Assembly: GCA_028698585.1 (NCBI GenBank) | Contig: JAQVWG010000004.1 | Coordinates: 57,138 to 121,137 of the forward strand | DNA length: 64,000 nt | Source: Clostridia bacterium | Lineage (GTDB): Bacteria; Bacillota; Clostridia; Christensenellales; CAG-314 | Direction: 5' to 3' | Shown: one piece after another, positions 21,891 through 32,499 of the stretch | Layout: the number at the start of each line of letters is the position of its first letter | Numbering within the stretch: the stretch's first letter is position 1 | Program-made: the position numbers and the translations under genes | Notes under the pieces: generated by a model | The model's database searches: none | Told to the model about the DNA's origin: nothing | What the model saw: only the letters and a program-made list of their open reading frames with translations

Positions 21891-22769
21891 ATGACTTTTA
21901 ATTATCCAACTATATATGATATAATATCCAATATGGATGTAAGGCAATTACTCAAACAGAATAATTTTACCTATAACCACGCACTAGGGCAGAACTTCAT
22001 CTTCGACACTAACCTGTTGACAGCTATAGCCACAGACTCGGGCAGTGGTCAAGGCTACACCTGCGTAGAGATAGGTGCTGGAGTGGGTACGCTCACTAAT
22101 ATACTAGTACAACACTATGATAGAGTTATCGCCTATGAGATTGACAAAAGAGCCTATTCATTACTAATAGATAATGTGCAGGCAGATAATGTTAAACTTA
22201 TAAATGCCGACATCATGAAGACAAGCATTGAACAGATAGAAGGACAGATTATAGGACGGTATAGGGTGGTTGCCAATTTACCTTACTATATAACGACTCC
22301 CATAATTACTATGTTCATTGAGGGTTCTACTAGGTGCGACAGCCTTACCATAACTGTTCAAGATGAGGTAGCACAACGACTCGTCAGTGCGCCCAACAGC
22401 AAAGAATATGGTGCTATAACTGTGACAGTGCAAGCAGTTGCCAACGCTAGGATAACACGAAGAATCAATAGATTAGCATTTACCCCTGCGCCCAATGTGG
22501 ATAGTGCAGTACTACACATTGACATTCAACCTAATAAGTACGACATTGTTGATATGAGTATGTTAAGGAGAACAGTCAAGTGTGCATTCGCAATGAGGCG
22601 CAAGACGCTAGTCAACAACCTGCAATCGTCATTTAACTTCGATAAAGCGCATTGTTACAGCCTATTAGACCAACTACACTTATCACCCACTGTCCGCGGG
22701 GAGAATCTGTCGGTAACTCAGTTCGTAGTTTTGGCCAACACCCTAGCAAGGCAGTTAAACAATCAGTAA
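21891..22769 (+). CDS. rsmA: 16S rRNA dimethyladenosine transferase RsmA (KsgA)
   Basis: Dimethylates two adjacent adenines near the 3' end of 16S rRNA, using SAM, late in small-subunit assembly. Motifs in order: HALGQNF near the N-terminus, SAM-binding IGAGVGTLT, acidic VIAYEID, and the catalytic NLPYYITTP. A helical C-terminal domain follows. The start is uncertain: the ATG at 21891 gives a leader of family-like length, while the ATG at 21933 begins just before the core; neither has a good ribosome site. It lies 36 bp upstream of a sugar symporter gene. Confidence 0.93.
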   Translation: MTFNYPTIYDIISNMDVRQLLKQNNFTYNHALGQNFIFDTNLLTAIATDSGSGQGYTCVEIGAGVGTLTNILVQHYDRVIAYEIDKRAYSLLIDNVQADNVKLINADIMKTSIEQIEGQIIGRYRVVANLPYYITTPIITMFIEGSTRCDSLTITVQDEVAQRLVSAPNSKEYGAITVTVQAVANARITRRINRLAFTPAPNVDSAVLHIDIQPNKYDIVDMSMLRRTVKCAFAMRRKTLVNNLQSSFNFDKAHCYSLLDQLHLSPTVRGENLSVTQFVVLANTLARQLNNQ

Positions 22770-22805
22770 TACCTATATAATTACACCAATATGGAGGAAT
22801 AATCT

Positions 22806-24779
22806 ATGGAACAACAAGTTGCGACAGCACCCGAGATTCTTATCGCAGAAACCAGTCGCAAAAAACAATTCGACAAGAATAAATGGTACTTTTCTTTGGG
22901 TGGCATAGGCAGAGATATGGCATATCAACTGATATCTACATTCTTACTCGCCTATGTTCAATTCGGCATACCATTAACTCTCGCACAATTCACCACTATC
23001 AGTTTGGCAATAGGAGTGGGTGGCAGAATATGGGACGCTATCAACGATCCAATGATGGGTGCCATTATCGAGAGTTCTCATATGAAGTTCGGTAAGTTCA
23101 AGCCGTGGATATTGATAGGCGCAGTCAGCTGTGGCGCAGTTATTGTTGCGATGTTCAACATACAGAATACGTTCTCTGGGTGGGGATTCGTAGCGTTCAT
23201 GATAATTATGTATCTGCTATGGGAGTCCACGTTCACAATGAACGACATAGGTTACTGGTCTATGTTGGCAAGTCTGTCAAGCGTCAAGAAGGAGCGCAAC
23301 CAAATAACCATGCTGACAGTATTGTTTGCCGGTGTGGGCGCTATTATAGCACAAGGAATTATCCCCACACTTGCAACTGGCGATGTCCGTAATGCTTACA
23401 GGTGGATATCTGTCCTAGTGGTAGGAGTATTTATTGGTTGCCAGTTCATGACTTCGCTGTGTGTTAAGGAGACACCACACGCAGAGGACTCTGGGCAGGA
23501 AAAGGTTACCCTCAAGAAGATGTGGAACACCATTAAGAAGAATGACCAAGTATTATGGATGACGCTGTCGATGCTGTTCTACAATATAGGTTCTGCGCTA
23601 TTGATTGCCCTTGCGCTTAATCTATTGTTCACCGAAGTTGGATATTCAGGCGCCAACTATTTCTACATAGTGGCAGTATATGGTGTAATCAGTGTTGTAG
23701 TCAACATCATATATCCTGCACTTGCCAATAAACTAGGCAGACGCAAGCTGCAGTTATTCAGTATCTTGCTTGCATGTGTAGGCTACCTAGCAGTTGCATG
23801 TATGGGTTGGGGTGGTTCGTTCAGTATGCCGATATTCTGTGTGTTCGCAGCATTTATATCAGCAGGCCAAAGTCTATTCTATATGGCAAGTATCATCAAT
23901 ATGACCAACTGTGTAGAGTATAATCACTATAAACAGGGTGAGAGGAACGAGGCAGTTGTGTCCACACTCCGTCCATTTATGGCCAAGTTCGCTGGAGCCA
24001 TGCAGTATGGCATTACCACTTTGGTACTGGTAATATCAGGCGTATTCATTATGTCGCAGGCAGTTAGTACGCTAGAAACACAGAAGTCTATGTTCGAGGG
24101 GTTAGACACTTCAGCCCAACAGTCACAGTATGTAGAGTCTATCCAAGAGTTCATTGATATCTATGATTATTATCTACTCGGCCTAACGGAAGGCACTGAC
24201 GAATACAATCAGGCTATGAAATCTGCTCGTGAACTGGTTGATTCCAAGGCAGTAGACAATCCCAACACACAGGAAGTTGAGGTTATAAGCACAGTTCAAC
24301 TAGATACAACCCACGATTATGTTAAGGCCATTGGTGATGTGCTGATTGTTCGCAATTACTATACAACTGAGAATGGTAAGCCCGAGAATCTCAAGCAAAG
24401 GGATATACTAGGCCGGCTAGATGACATAAACCCGCAGGACCTCAACATTCAATCGACAAACGACAACATCTACTATGTATATACATTCGAGTTGGGCGAT
24501 TATAAATTGAATGAAGACGAGAGTGTCCCTACGGGCGTAGAAACTAATGCTAAAGGCGAGATTATTTCGGCAGCCGACCTTAATTTCAAGCAAAAAGTTC
24601 AAGGTAAGCTGAGCGCCAGACTGTGGTTGAGATTCGCAGTAACCATACTACCCACCATACTACTTCTAACAGCACTGTTCATACAACGCAAGAAGTTCAT
24701 TATTGATGAGAGCTATTACGATATGATGTGTGAGGAGATTGCCAAGAGGGAGGGCAACTCCAACGTTCAAGAGGAATAG
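22806..24779 (+). CDS. GPH-family (MelB-like) sugar:cation symporter with extra C-terminal region
   Basis: A major-facilitator protein of the glycoside-pentoside-hexuronide:cation group. The N-terminal signature is clear: GGIGRDMAYQ, then GRIWDAINDPMMGAIIE and FGKFKPWIL. Typical GPH symporters have about 450-500 residues; this one has 657. The excess is a hydrophilic stretch of roughly 175 residues (about 425-600) inserted before the last membrane helix (FAVTILPTILLLTALF), followed by a short cytosolic tail. By topology the insert should face outside. AGGAG precedes the ATG. Substrate is unknown; no sugar-degradation genes are adjacent. Confidence 0.88.
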   Translation: MEQQVATAPEILIAETSRKKQFDKNKWYFSLGGIGRDMAYQLISTFLLAYVQFGIPLTLAQFTTISLAIGVGGRIWDAINDPMMGAIIESSHMKFGKFKPWILIGAVSCGAVIVAMFNIQNTFSGWGFVAFMIIMYLLWESTFTMNDIGYWSMLASLSSVKKERNQITMLTVLFAGVGAIIAQGIIPTLATGDVRNAYRWISVLVVGVFIGCQFMTSLCVKETPHAEDSGQEKVTLKKMWNTIKKNDQVLWMTLSMLFYNIGSALLIALALNLLFTEVGYSGANYFYIVAVYGVISVVVNIIYPALANKLGRRKLQLFSILLACVGYLAVACMGWGGSFSMPIFCVFAAFISAGQSLFYMASIINMTNCVEYNHYKQGERNEAVVSTLRPFMAKFAGAMQYGITTLVLVISGVFIMSQAVSTLETQKSMFEGLDTSAQQSQYVESIQEFIDIYDYYLLGLTEGTDEYNQAMKSARELVDSKAVDNPNTQEVEVISTVQLDTTHDYVKAIGDVLIVRNYYTTENGKPENLKQRDILGRLDDINPQDLNIQSTNDNIYYVYTFELGDYKLNEDESVPTGVETNAKGEIISAADLNFKQKVQGKLSARLWLRFAVTILPTILLLTALFIQRKKFIIDESYYDMMCEEIAKREGNSNVQEE

Positions 24780-25365
24780 ACACTAACTAATACAGGAGTA
24801 ACTATACAATAAGTTGTCCATGCGACTGATTAAATATCATTTATATTAGATTATATTACAATAAGCGAGTAGATTTACTATTCGCTTATTGTTATACTGT
24901 GCGTGTTTATGATTATCGACAAATTATCTTATCTTGATATAACTTATACCGTTACTGTTAATGTTTACAGACATTATAACTGACATAATAGAATTACTTA
25001 ACACGCTTGCCTATACACTCAATGCAATACCATTAATTAATATATCCATTGTGTCAACTTGCACGTAATCCCAGTTATAGTCAAGACTTGGAAGCTTGAT
25101 TAAGTATAGCCATAATTATTCTGTCCTTGATTGATTTATCTGCTATTGTCTAGTACGTTCTATCTTAATATAACCGAGTTGATAATTGCATAATTAATGC
25201 AGACAGCGTAATATGATACTTAGTATATTAATTGCGCTATATAGTCCATAATCATACTATCTTGTCAAGCCGGCAATACTTAATTATCAACATAATATGT
25301 GATTGAACAGTATAGGATGTACCCATACTTAATGGTGTATTAGTTACATATTTGTTCCCAAAACA
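24780..25365. other. Intergenic region before the metK promoter
   Basis: Holds the terminator at 24859-24891 and about 470 bp of very AT-rich sequence with no gene seen. Confidence 0.6.
24859..24891 (+). terminator. Terminator after the GPH symporter
   Basis: A perfect 10-bp stem CAATAAGCGA / TCGCTTATTG plus an inner TAG/CTA pair; the T content downstream (TTATACTG) is modest. Confidence 0.7.
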
Positions 25366-25394
25366 TTGACAAAACGCACATAATTTGATAAAGT
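25366..25394 (+). promoter_or_regulatory. metK promoter
   Basis: TTGACA at 25366-25371, 17 bases, then TAAAGT at 25389-25394 preceded by TGA, which gives an extended -10. Transcription would start just before the riboswitch. Confidence 0.6.
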
Positions 25395-25408
25395 AGTAAC
25401 ACAATCAA

Positions 25409-25572
25409 CCTATCATGAGTGTTGGAGGGACGGACCCAATGAAGACACAGCAACCTTATGCTATATATGACAGCATTGAGGTGCTAATTTCCGCAGGGCA
25501 ACCTGAGAGATGGGCAACATACATAAGATGTGTTGTCTTGTCCACCCATTAATGGTTGACAAGATTTTTTTT
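25409..25572 (+). promoter_or_regulatory. SAM-I (S-box) riboswitch with terminator expression platform
   Basis: The aptamer at 25409-25514 shows the S-box landmarks: ATCATGAGTG then GGAGGGAC, GCAACC, GGTGCTAATTTCC and CTGAGAGATGGG. P1 pairs CCTATC (25409-25414) with GATGGG (25509-25514). A terminator follows: TCTTGTC (25536-25542) with GACAAGA (25558-25564) and eight Ts to 25572. Its loop contains CCCATT, which can pair with the P1 3' strand GATGGG and form an antiterminator when SAM is absent. High SAM should therefore shut off metK, the SAM synthase gene. The ribosome site AAGGAG starts at the very next base. Confidence 0.95.
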
Positions 25573-25584
25573 AAGGAGCATACG

Positions 25585-26721
25585 ATGGGCAAAAGAAGAT
25601 TTTTTTCCAGTGAAAGTGTAACAGAAGGACATCCGGACAAGGTTTGCGATCAGATAAGTGACGCAATACTCGACCACATTATTATGCAAGATGCTAACGC
25701 AAGAGTAGCATGCGAGACGGTTGCGTGTAAGGGTATGGTACTAATTATGGGCGAGATTACTACTGAGTGTTATGTAGACATAAGCAAGATTGCTCGTGAA
25801 GTAATAGCAGATATAGGCTATACAGATGATAGATTAGAGTTCAATGCCAATTCTTGTGGAATACTTACCAGTATACATGAGCAATCACCCGATATCTCTA
25901 TGGGAGTAGACAGAGAGGGCGCAGGAGATCAAGGCATGATGTTCGGCTATGCTTGTAGGGAGACTCCAGAACTGATGCCTATGCCGATAGTACTGGCACA
26001 TAGAGTGGCGCGTAGGTTAACGCAAGTGCGTAAGCAAGGCATACTACCATACTTGCGACCGGACGGCAAGTGTCAAATAACGGTAGAGTACGATGGAGAT
26101 ATACCATTAAGAGTAGATACTGTCGTATTGTCCTGTCAACATCAACCGACTGTCACACAAGAGCAAATACGACAAGACACAATAGAAAAGGTAATTAAAC
26201 AAGAGATAGACGCCACACTCATTGACGAAAAAACCAAGTATTTAATCAACCCAACGGGCCTATTCGTAATTGGCGGACCTGCAGGTGACAGCGGGCTGAC
26301 AGGTCGCAAGATTATTGTTGACACCTACGGTGGCAGTTGTCCACATGGTGGTGGATCTTTTTCGGGAAAAGATCCCACTAAGGTTGACCGTTCAGGTACC
26401 TATATGGCACGGTATATATGTAAGAACATCGTAGCAAGTGGTCTAGCAGATAAAGTGCAGATTCAGCTCAGTTACTGTATAGGCAGAGCCGAGCCAGTCT
26501 CAATAGATGTCAACTCATTTGGCACGGGTAAACTAGGCGACGAGCAATTAGCAGACATTGTGTATGCCGAGTTCGACCTAACGCCTAAGGGTATGATTGA
26601 CGCTTTGCACTTGCGCACGCCCATATATCGCGAATTGTCAGTATATGGTGCATTCGGCAGAGATATCGCCCCGTGGGAAAAGGTGGACAGAGTTGATAGT
26701 CTAGCCAAATATATTAAGTAG
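25585..26721 (+). CDS. metK: S-adenosylmethionine synthetase
   Basis: Makes S-adenosylmethionine from methionine and ATP. Signatures: [17 protein letters not shown] at the N-terminus, the methionine/ATP loop [12 protein letters not shown], and the P-loop-like [16 protein letters not shown]. Length 378 residues, near the family norm of 380-400. The ATG at 25585 follows AAGGAG at 25573-25578; the longer frame from 25510 starts inside the riboswitch and is rejected. It is regulated by the SAM-I riboswitch immediately upstream, i.e. feedback by its own product. The RsmA and PrmC methyltransferases in this window consume SAM. Confidence 0.97.
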   Translation: MGKRRFFSSESVTEGHPDKVCDQISDAILDHIIMQDANARVACETVACKGMVLIMGEITTECYVDISKIAREVIADIGYTDDRLEFNANSCGILTSIHEQSPDISMGVDREGAGDQGMMFGYACRETPELMPMPIVLAHRVARRLTQVRKQGILPYLRPDGKCQITVEYDGDIPLRVDTVVLSCQHQPTVTQEQIRQDTIEKVIKQEIDATLIDEKTKYLINPTGLFVIGGPAGDSGLTGRKIIVDTYGGSCPHGGGSFSGKDPTKVDRSGTYMARYICKNIVASGLADKVQIQLSYCIGRAEPVSIDVNSFGTGKLGDEQLADIVYAEFDLTPKGMIDALHLRTPIYRELSVYGAFGRDIAPWEKVDRVDSLAKYIK

Positions 26722-26792
26722 TTCTGTTTACTGATTAGTCTTATGCACGTCAGGGCGATAGCTAACAACCATTTTTTCGAGGATACTAATAG

Positions 26793-29027
26793 GTGAAAGT
26801 AAAAGGCACAGTAGAAAACATAGTATATTATAACGCCAGTAATGGATACACCGTGCTTGTTCTCAAAGTGGACAAGCATGCAATGTCCGTTGTGGGCAAT
26901 TTACCCGCTATGTCCGTGGGAGAGATAATAGAGGTAGAGGGTAATATGCAGGAGCATGCCAAGTATGGTGAGCAGCTGCTGGTTAATTCGTACACTGTGC
27001 ATGCGCCCAAGAGTAAGGAAGCAGTGATTAAGTACCTTTCGAGTGGTCTAATTAAGGGAGTCGGAGAGATAATTGCAGGCAGGATATTCGACCAATTCGG
27101 CGAGAACACAATGGATATTATTGAGAATAAGCCCAGTTTGCTATCTCGTGTCCGCGGCATATCTAGTGGTAAGGCGCAGGATATTTCTACCAACTATTCC
27201 AAGATTAAGAGCATGCAAACACAGATAATGTTCTTGCAACAGTATAACATCACTATAAATACAGCTATTAAGATATATAACGTCTACGGTAACACAACTA
27301 TAGATACGGTCAAACAGAATCCCTATCAACTAATAGACGATGTTGAGGGTATAGGGTTCATAACCGCAGATAGGATTGCACAGAGCATGGGCATATCAAT
27401 AGATAGCCCTTTTAGGATAAGGGCATCCGTAATTTATTGTTTGAGAGATAGCGCCGAGAAGACTGGCAACACGTACGAAAAACTCTCAGACCTCTCATAT
27501 ACAGCAGGTCAACTGCTTAAACTAGACTTATTAGACCAATATAGCCAACTTTTCGATGACATAATAGGCAGGTTGGTATTAGATGTAACTGTCAGAGTGT
27601 TTGATAATAATGATGATAAATGTATAGCCTTATCGCGCTTCTATAACACCGAGAAAGCCATAGCCAGTAAGTTGGTTGCGCTCAATCACTCCAATACAAC
27701 AAGAGAGGACTATCAACCTCTTATTGAGGACTTTGAACGAGTAAACAAAATTAAGTTTCACTTAAGTCAAGCCCAAGCTGTGTCAAGTGCATTAAAAAAT
27801 GGCGTTACCGTTATTACTGGAGGCCCTGGCACAGGCAAGACAACAATAGTTAACTGCATTTGCAGTATATACGCCAGTCAGGGCAAGAAAGTTGAGCTGT
27901 GTGCACCTACCGGTCGTGCAAGCAAGAGACTAGCGCAGTCTACAGGTCTGCCCGCTAAGACAATTCATAGGCTACTGGGAATTAGTAGTAACGGTAACAC
28001 ACTTAATTTTACTTATAATCAGTATAATAATTTACCTGCAGACGTGGTTATTGTGGATGAAGTGTCAATGGTAGACTGTATGATAATGAACAGTCTGCTC
28101 AAGTCGCTTGCCAACGACACTAGATTGATACTAGTTGGCGATAAGGATCAACTGCCTTCTGTAGGCGCAGGCAACGTACTTGCAGACATAATTAAGAGTG
28201 ATGTGTGCGATGTTAAGTACTTGACACATATATTCAGGCAGGAACAAGATAGTTTAATCATTACCAATGCGCACCTTATCAACAGTTGTAAAATGCCCAT
28301 AATCAATAATACGAACAAAGACTTCTTTATTATTAATAAGCAGTCAGGAGAGGAAGTGTTCGATGAAGTATGTCAGTTGATTACTAACAGATTGCCTCAA
28401 TGGACAAGCGTGCCTGCCAACCAGATACAGTTGCTGGGCGCATTAAAGAATGGCATTTGTGGCGTAAACAATTGTAATACTACGCTACAAAAACTGCTTA
28501 ATCCCCACACCTTGAGTAAACAAGAATATAAACTAGGTGACACCATATTTAGAGAGGGAGATAAGGTCATGCAGATAGTCAACGACTATGATATGGAGTG
28601 GACTAGGATAGGACAGTTCGGTGTGATAGAGTCGGGCAGTGGTGTGTTTAACGGCGACATAGGGTACATCAAGAGCATAGATAAACTCAATGGTAGTATT
28701 AAGGTAGTTTTCGACGATGATAAGGAGGCAGAGTACCTCGCACTGGATTTATACAACCTACAACTGGCTTATGCCATAACAATACACAAGAGTCAAGGTA
28801 GCGAGTTTGATGTGATAGTAGTGCCCATTGTGTCCGGCCCACCGACAATCCTCAACAAGAACCTGCTATATACAGCAGTAACCAGAGCCAAAAAAGTAGT
28901 AGTATTAGTCTGTAATAAACGGGTGCTAAATATGGTTGTAAGCAACAATTATATTGCGTTACGTAACACACTGCTCGCAGATTTTCTCATAAGCGAGGAC
29001 AGTAAATATGGTAAATATGTTCAATGA
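26793..29027 (+). CDS. recD2: RecD2-type ATP-dependent 5'-3' DNA helicase
   Basis: Superfamily 1B helicase of the RecD2/YrrC type found without RecBC. An N-terminal OB-like region and tandem helix-hairpin-helix segments (IKGVGEIIAG, VRGISSGKA, VEGIGFITAD) precede the motor. Motor motifs: Walker A GGPGTGKTT, Walker B IVDEVSMVD, motif III VGDKDQLPSVGAG, and in the C-terminal part ITIHKSQGSEFD with LYTAVTRAK. 744 residues, full length. The start is GTG at 26793, preceded by GAGGA. Its 3' end overlaps the comF-like gene by 20 bp. Known members act in DNA repair and replication-fork maintenance. Confidence 0.94.
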   Translation: MKVKGTVENIVYYNASNGYTVLVLKVDKHAMSVVGNLPAMSVGEIIEVEGNMQEHAKYGEQLLVNSYTVHAPKSKEAVIKYLSSGLIKGVGEIIAGRIFDQFGENTMDIIENKPSLLSRVRGISSGKAQDISTNYSKIKSMQTQIMFLQQYNITINTAIKIYNVYGNTTIDTVKQNPYQLIDDVEGIGFITADRIAQSMGISIDSPFRIRASVIYCLRDSAEKTGNTYEKLSDLSYTAGQLLKLDLLDQYSQLFDDIIGRLVLDVTVRVFDNNDDKCIALSRFYNTEKAIASKLVALNHSNTTREDYQPLIEDFERVNKIKFHLSQAQAVSSALKNGVTVITGGPGTGKTTIVNCICSIYASQGKKVELCAPTGRASKRLAQSTGLPAKTIHRLLGISSNGNTLNFTYNQYNNLPADVVIVDEVSMVDCMIMNSLLKSLANDTRLILVGDKDQLPSVGAGNVLADIIKSDVCDVKYLTHIFRQEQDSLIITNAHLINSCKMPIINNTNKDFFIINKQSGEEVFDEVCQLITNRLPQWTSVPANQIQLLGALKNGICGVNNCNTTLQKLLNPHTLSKQEYKLGDTIFREGDKVMQIVNDYDMEWTRIGQFGVIESGSGVFNGDIGYIKSIDKLNGSIKVVFDDDKEAEYLALDLYNLQLAYAITIHKSQGSEFDVIVVPIVSGPPTILNKNLLYTAVTRAKKVVVLVCNKRVLNMVVSNNYIALRNTLLADFLISEDSKYGKYVQ

Positions 29028-29739
29028 TAAAGTCTTAATGACTGTGTTAGGCAGTTATGAGTTCGTCTGCGTCAGTTGTGGATTAGACATATTCGATGAT
29101 GGAGAATATCTGTGTGCAGAATGCAGAGCTCAACTGTACCTGAATAATGGTAAGACATGTTTGCGCTGTGGCTGTGCTATAGGTGGGGATAGTAGTTATT
29201 GTACCAAATGCGGAGATAGAGAGGTATTTTTCGATAAGGCAGTATCGCCAATAATTGCTCAGGGACTAGCTACACAACTGCTGTATAAGTTAAAATACGG
29301 CAATAGGCACGATATGGCGAGGCTACTTGCGCACTATATGGCAGATTCGTTCGTAAAACAAAATCTAGATATAGATATCGTCACATACGTGCCGTTGCAC
29401 GAACGAGATGAAAAAACTCGTGGTTATAATCAATCTGCCTTGCTTGCAAAGCAGTTTTGTGCTATACTCGGCATAGACAACTTGCAACATTTGCTCAGTA
29501 AGAACAGAGTTACTGTGCAACAGGAGAAACTGGGATATGAGCAAAGGCTGGTCAATCTGCAGGGAGCATTCTCGGTGAATAAGGACATAGTTGTTAAGGG
29601 TAAGAATATTCTGCTCATTGACGACTGTCTAACAACAGGTGCAACGACTAGTCAGTGCGCAAAGGTACTTAAGCAGGCTAAGTGTGCCAAAGTATACGTG
29701 TTGACTGCAATGAGTAGGAAAGACAAGGCAACATATTGA
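29008..29739 (+). CDS. comF: ComF family phosphoribosyltransferase-like protein
   Basis: ComF-type protein of 243 residues. The N-terminal zinc finger has paired cysteines (CVSC with CAEC, then CLRCGC with CTKC). The C-terminal half is a phosphoribosyltransferase-like domain with the PRPP loop motif ILLIDDCLTTGATTSQC and the upstream YVPLHERDEKTRGYNQS segment. Homologues take part in uptake of transforming DNA in competent bacteria, but many non-competent species keep the gene. It overlaps recD2 by 20 bp, so the two are translationally coupled. The ATG at 29020 is an alternative start. Confidence 0.9.
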   Translation: MVNMFNDKVLMTVLGSYEFVCVSCGLDIFDDGEYLCAECRAQLYLNNGKTCLRCGCAIGGDSSYCTKCGDREVFFDKAVSPIIAQGLATQLLYKLKYGNRHDMARLLAHYMADSFVKQNLDIDIVTYVPLHERDEKTRGYNQSALLAKQFCAILGIDNLQHLLSKNRVTVQQEKLGYEQRLVNLQGAFSVNKDIVVKGKNILLIDDCLTTGATTSQCAKVLKQAKCAKVYVLTAMSRKDKATY

Positions 29740-29808
29740 TAGATACATAGGCAGAGCAGTGCTCACGATACCTCGCAATAGATAAGACAATATTTTTTGG
29801 AGTTAATT

Positions 29809-32499
29809 ATGGCAAACGAATTAGGTGGTGCGAATAAGAGGGAACTTAAGGCGCTAGACAAGTTAGCGTGCGCCGTTGATGCCCTTGCAGATAAATACGC
29901 ACAATTATCGGACAGTCAACTAGCCCAACAGACAGAACTATTAAAGGATAGATTAAGTAAGGGCGAGAACTTAGACGACATTATGTTCGACGCATTCGCG
30001 GTATGCAGAGAGGCTAGCAGTAGAGTACTGCACATGCGTCATTTCTACGTACAGATAATGGGTGGCATAGCCCTGCACCAAGGCAGAATATGTCAAATGG
30101 CGACAGGTGAAGGCAAGACTCTGGTGGCAACGTTACCTGCATATCTTAATGCTCTATCTAGTAAAGGCGTGCATATTGTTACAGTTAACGATTACCTTGC
30201 CAAGAGAGACGCCGAATGGATGGGCAAAGTATATAAGTATTTAGGACTGAGCGTCGGTGTAATATACTCAGGACAACAGTATAATGATAAGAAATTAGCC
30301 TATCAATGTGATATTACCTATGGTACTAACACCGAGTTTGGATTCGACTACCTGCGTGATAATATGGCAACAAGGCTAGTTTCTCGCGTGCAACGACCAC
30401 TTAATTTCGTGATAATTGACGAGGTTGATAGTATTCTTATTGATGAGGCAAGGACACCGCTTATTATATCCGGCAGGTCTAATAAATCAAGCGATATGTA
30501 TATTACAGCCAATAAGTTCGCACGGATACTTCGCCCCAATGTTGATTACGAAGTAGATGAGAAGCATAAGGCAGTGCAACTGACGGATGAGGGTATAGAG
30601 AAGGCAGAGAGATTCTTTAAGGTAGACAACCTAGCAGACATAGACAATACTGAGCTTAACCACTATATTAATAACGCTGTCAGGGCACATGCAATTATGC
30701 ACAGAGATGATAACTATATCGTGGAGAAAGGACAGATAGTAATTGTTGATGAGTTCACTGGGCGCAAAATGGAAGGGCGCAGATACTCTGGGGGACTTCA
30801 TCAGGCAATAGAGGCCAAGGAGAATGTTGCGATTAAAGAAGAGAATCGTACGCTCGCCACGATAACATACCAGAATCTGTTTAGGCTATATACCAAGATG
30901 TCAGGTATGACTGGTACGGCCAAAACAGAGGAAAACGAGTTTAACAATATATACAACATAGACGTAGTGGTAATACCCACTAATCTACCCAATGCGCGCA
31001 AGGACTATAATGACAAGATTTATCAGACCAGAGAGGCTAAACTTAATAATGCAGTCAAAGAGGTTGTTGAGCGCCATAATAACGGCCAACCTGTGCTTAT
31101 AGGTACCGTTACTGTCGAAAAGAGCGAGGAGTTATCTAAACTATTATCACGGCAAGGTATCAGGCACAATGTGTTAAATGCCAAGAACCACGCTAAAGAG
31201 GCAGAGATAGTAGCGCAGGCGGGCAGACTGGGCGCAGTTACCATAGCAACCAATATGGCAGGCAGAGGAACAGATATACTGCTCGGTGGCAACCCCGAGT
31301 TTATGGCAAAACAGGATATGTCTGCTAAGGGATATAATGCAGAGCAGATTGAGTTGGCAACCAGTTATATAGAGGGCGATGAGCAGACGGAGGCAATCAA
31401 GGCTGTTTATCAACAATTATATGCTCAACGCAAGACTGCGACAGATGAGGAAAAAATCAAAGTAATAGAAGCAGGTGGACTACACATTCTGGGCACAGAG
31501 CGACACGACAGTAGGCGTATTGACAACCAGTTGAGAGGTCGTGCCGGTAGACAGGGAGACGTTGGCTCATCTGTGTTCTATGTCTCGTGCGAGGACGACA
31601 TGATGAGGATTTTTGGCGAGAGAATAGGTGCAATATTGTCCATGCTGAGGCTGGATAAGGATATTGCCATCGAGTCAAGAGTATTGACATCACAGTTAGA
31701 GAGTGCTCAAAAGAGAATTGAGAATCTACATTTCTCTGCCAGAAAGAACATTCTCAAGTTCGACGATGTAAACAACATTCAACGCAACACCATATATGCA
31801 GAGCGCAACAAGGTGCTAATGCAGCCAGACATCAACGATGAGATTATTACGTTTACAGTTACTTACGCACGCAAGGCATTAGAGGACGCATGTGAAGGCA
31901 ACGAGAAGACCAGACAATGGGATAGAGATAAGGTAAACAGTATATTGACTGCTAAATATTACCCCGTTGATTATCCATTAATCACTCAAGAGGACATTAA
32001 TGGCAATAACGCAAGGGTAATAGTGGATAAACTATCTACTATTACGCAGAACATGTTGCAGGCAAGACAGACTGCTCTTAAGGAATTAGGCATTGATTAC
32101 TATGACTTACAGAAGTATATTTTGCTCAAAATTACAGATGAGAAGTGGATGGACCACATGGACGCTATGGACCAACTTCAACAAGGAGTAGGTTTACAGG
32201 CCATAGGCCAGCATGACCCGTTCTCTGTGTATAAAGAACAGGGATTCAAGATGTTCGAGCAGTTGATGGATGACATACAGTTCACCACTGTTAAATATCT
32301 GTTGTTCGCACAGGTTGCTAAACAAGAGCGACCAAGAACAGTTGCGCAGAACGCTAAACGAGAGCTCAAGGATGGTGAAAAGGTCGGATTCAATGAACCC
32401 TGTCCCTGTGGTAGTGGCGAAAAGTACAAGAACTGTTGTGGTAGAGAGCAAGCGCTTAAGGCTAAGGAAGAATGGCGCAAGAACAAGAGTAAGAATTGA
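29809..32499 (+). CDS. secA: Protein translocase ATPase SecA
   Basis: Motor of the Sec preprotein translocase, working with SecYEG at the membrane. Walker A is MATGEGKTLVA, and the DEAD-like box with the following helix is IIDEVDSILIDEARTP. The second motor domain has TNMAGRGTDI and RGRAGRQGD. The C-terminus carries the zinc-binding SEC-C motif (CPCGSGEKYKNCC). 896 residues, slightly longer than the B. subtilis protein. The ATG at 29809 is favoured over the in-frame TTG at 29797 because the GGAG ribosome site lies between them. prfB follows, the same order as in Bacillus. Confidence 0.97.
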   Translation: MANELGGANKRELKALDKLACAVDALADKYAQLSDSQLAQQTELLKDRLSKGENLDDIMFDAFAVCREASSRVLHMRHFYVQIMGGIALHQGRICQMATGEGKTLVATLPAYLNALSSKGVHIVTVNDYLAKRDAEWMGKVYKYLGLSVGVIYSGQQYNDKKLAYQCDITYGTNTEFGFDYLRDNMATRLVSRVQRPLNFVIIDEVDSILIDEARTPLIISGRSNKSSDMYITANKFARILRPNVDYEVDEKHKAVQLTDEGIEKAERFFKVDNLADIDNTELNHYINNAVRAHAIMHRDDNYIVEKGQIVIVDEFTGRKMEGRRYSGGLHQAIEAKENVAIKEENRTLATITYQNLFRLYTKMSGMTGTAKTEENEFNNIYNIDVVVIPTNLPNARKDYNDKIYQTREAKLNNAVKEVVERHNNGQPVLIGTVTVEKSEELSKLLSRQGIRHNVLNAKNHAKEAEIVAQAGRLGAVTIATNMAGRGTDILLGGNPEFMAKQDMSAKGYNAEQIELATSYIEGDEQTEAIKAVYQQLYAQRKTATDEEKIKVIEAGGLHILGTERHDSRRIDNQLRGRAGRQGDVGSSVFYVSCEDDMMRIFGERIGAILSMLRLDKDIAIESRVLTSQLESAQKRIENLHFSARKNILKFDDVNNIQRNTIYAERNKVLMQPDINDEIITFTVTYARKALEDACEGNEKTRQWDRDKVNSILTAKYYPVDYPLITQEDINGNNARVIVDKLSTITQNMLQARQTALKELGIDYYDLQKYILLKITDEKWMDHMDAMDQLQQGVGLQAIGQHDPFSVYKEQGFKMFEQLMDDIQFTTVKYLLFAQVAKQERPRTVAQNAKRELKDGEKVGFNEPCPCGSGEKYKNCCGREQALKAKEEWRKNKSKN

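Noticed and set aside
25510..25584. Longer MetK start at 25510
   Set aside because: This sequence is the end of the SAM-I aptamer and its terminator, not coding.
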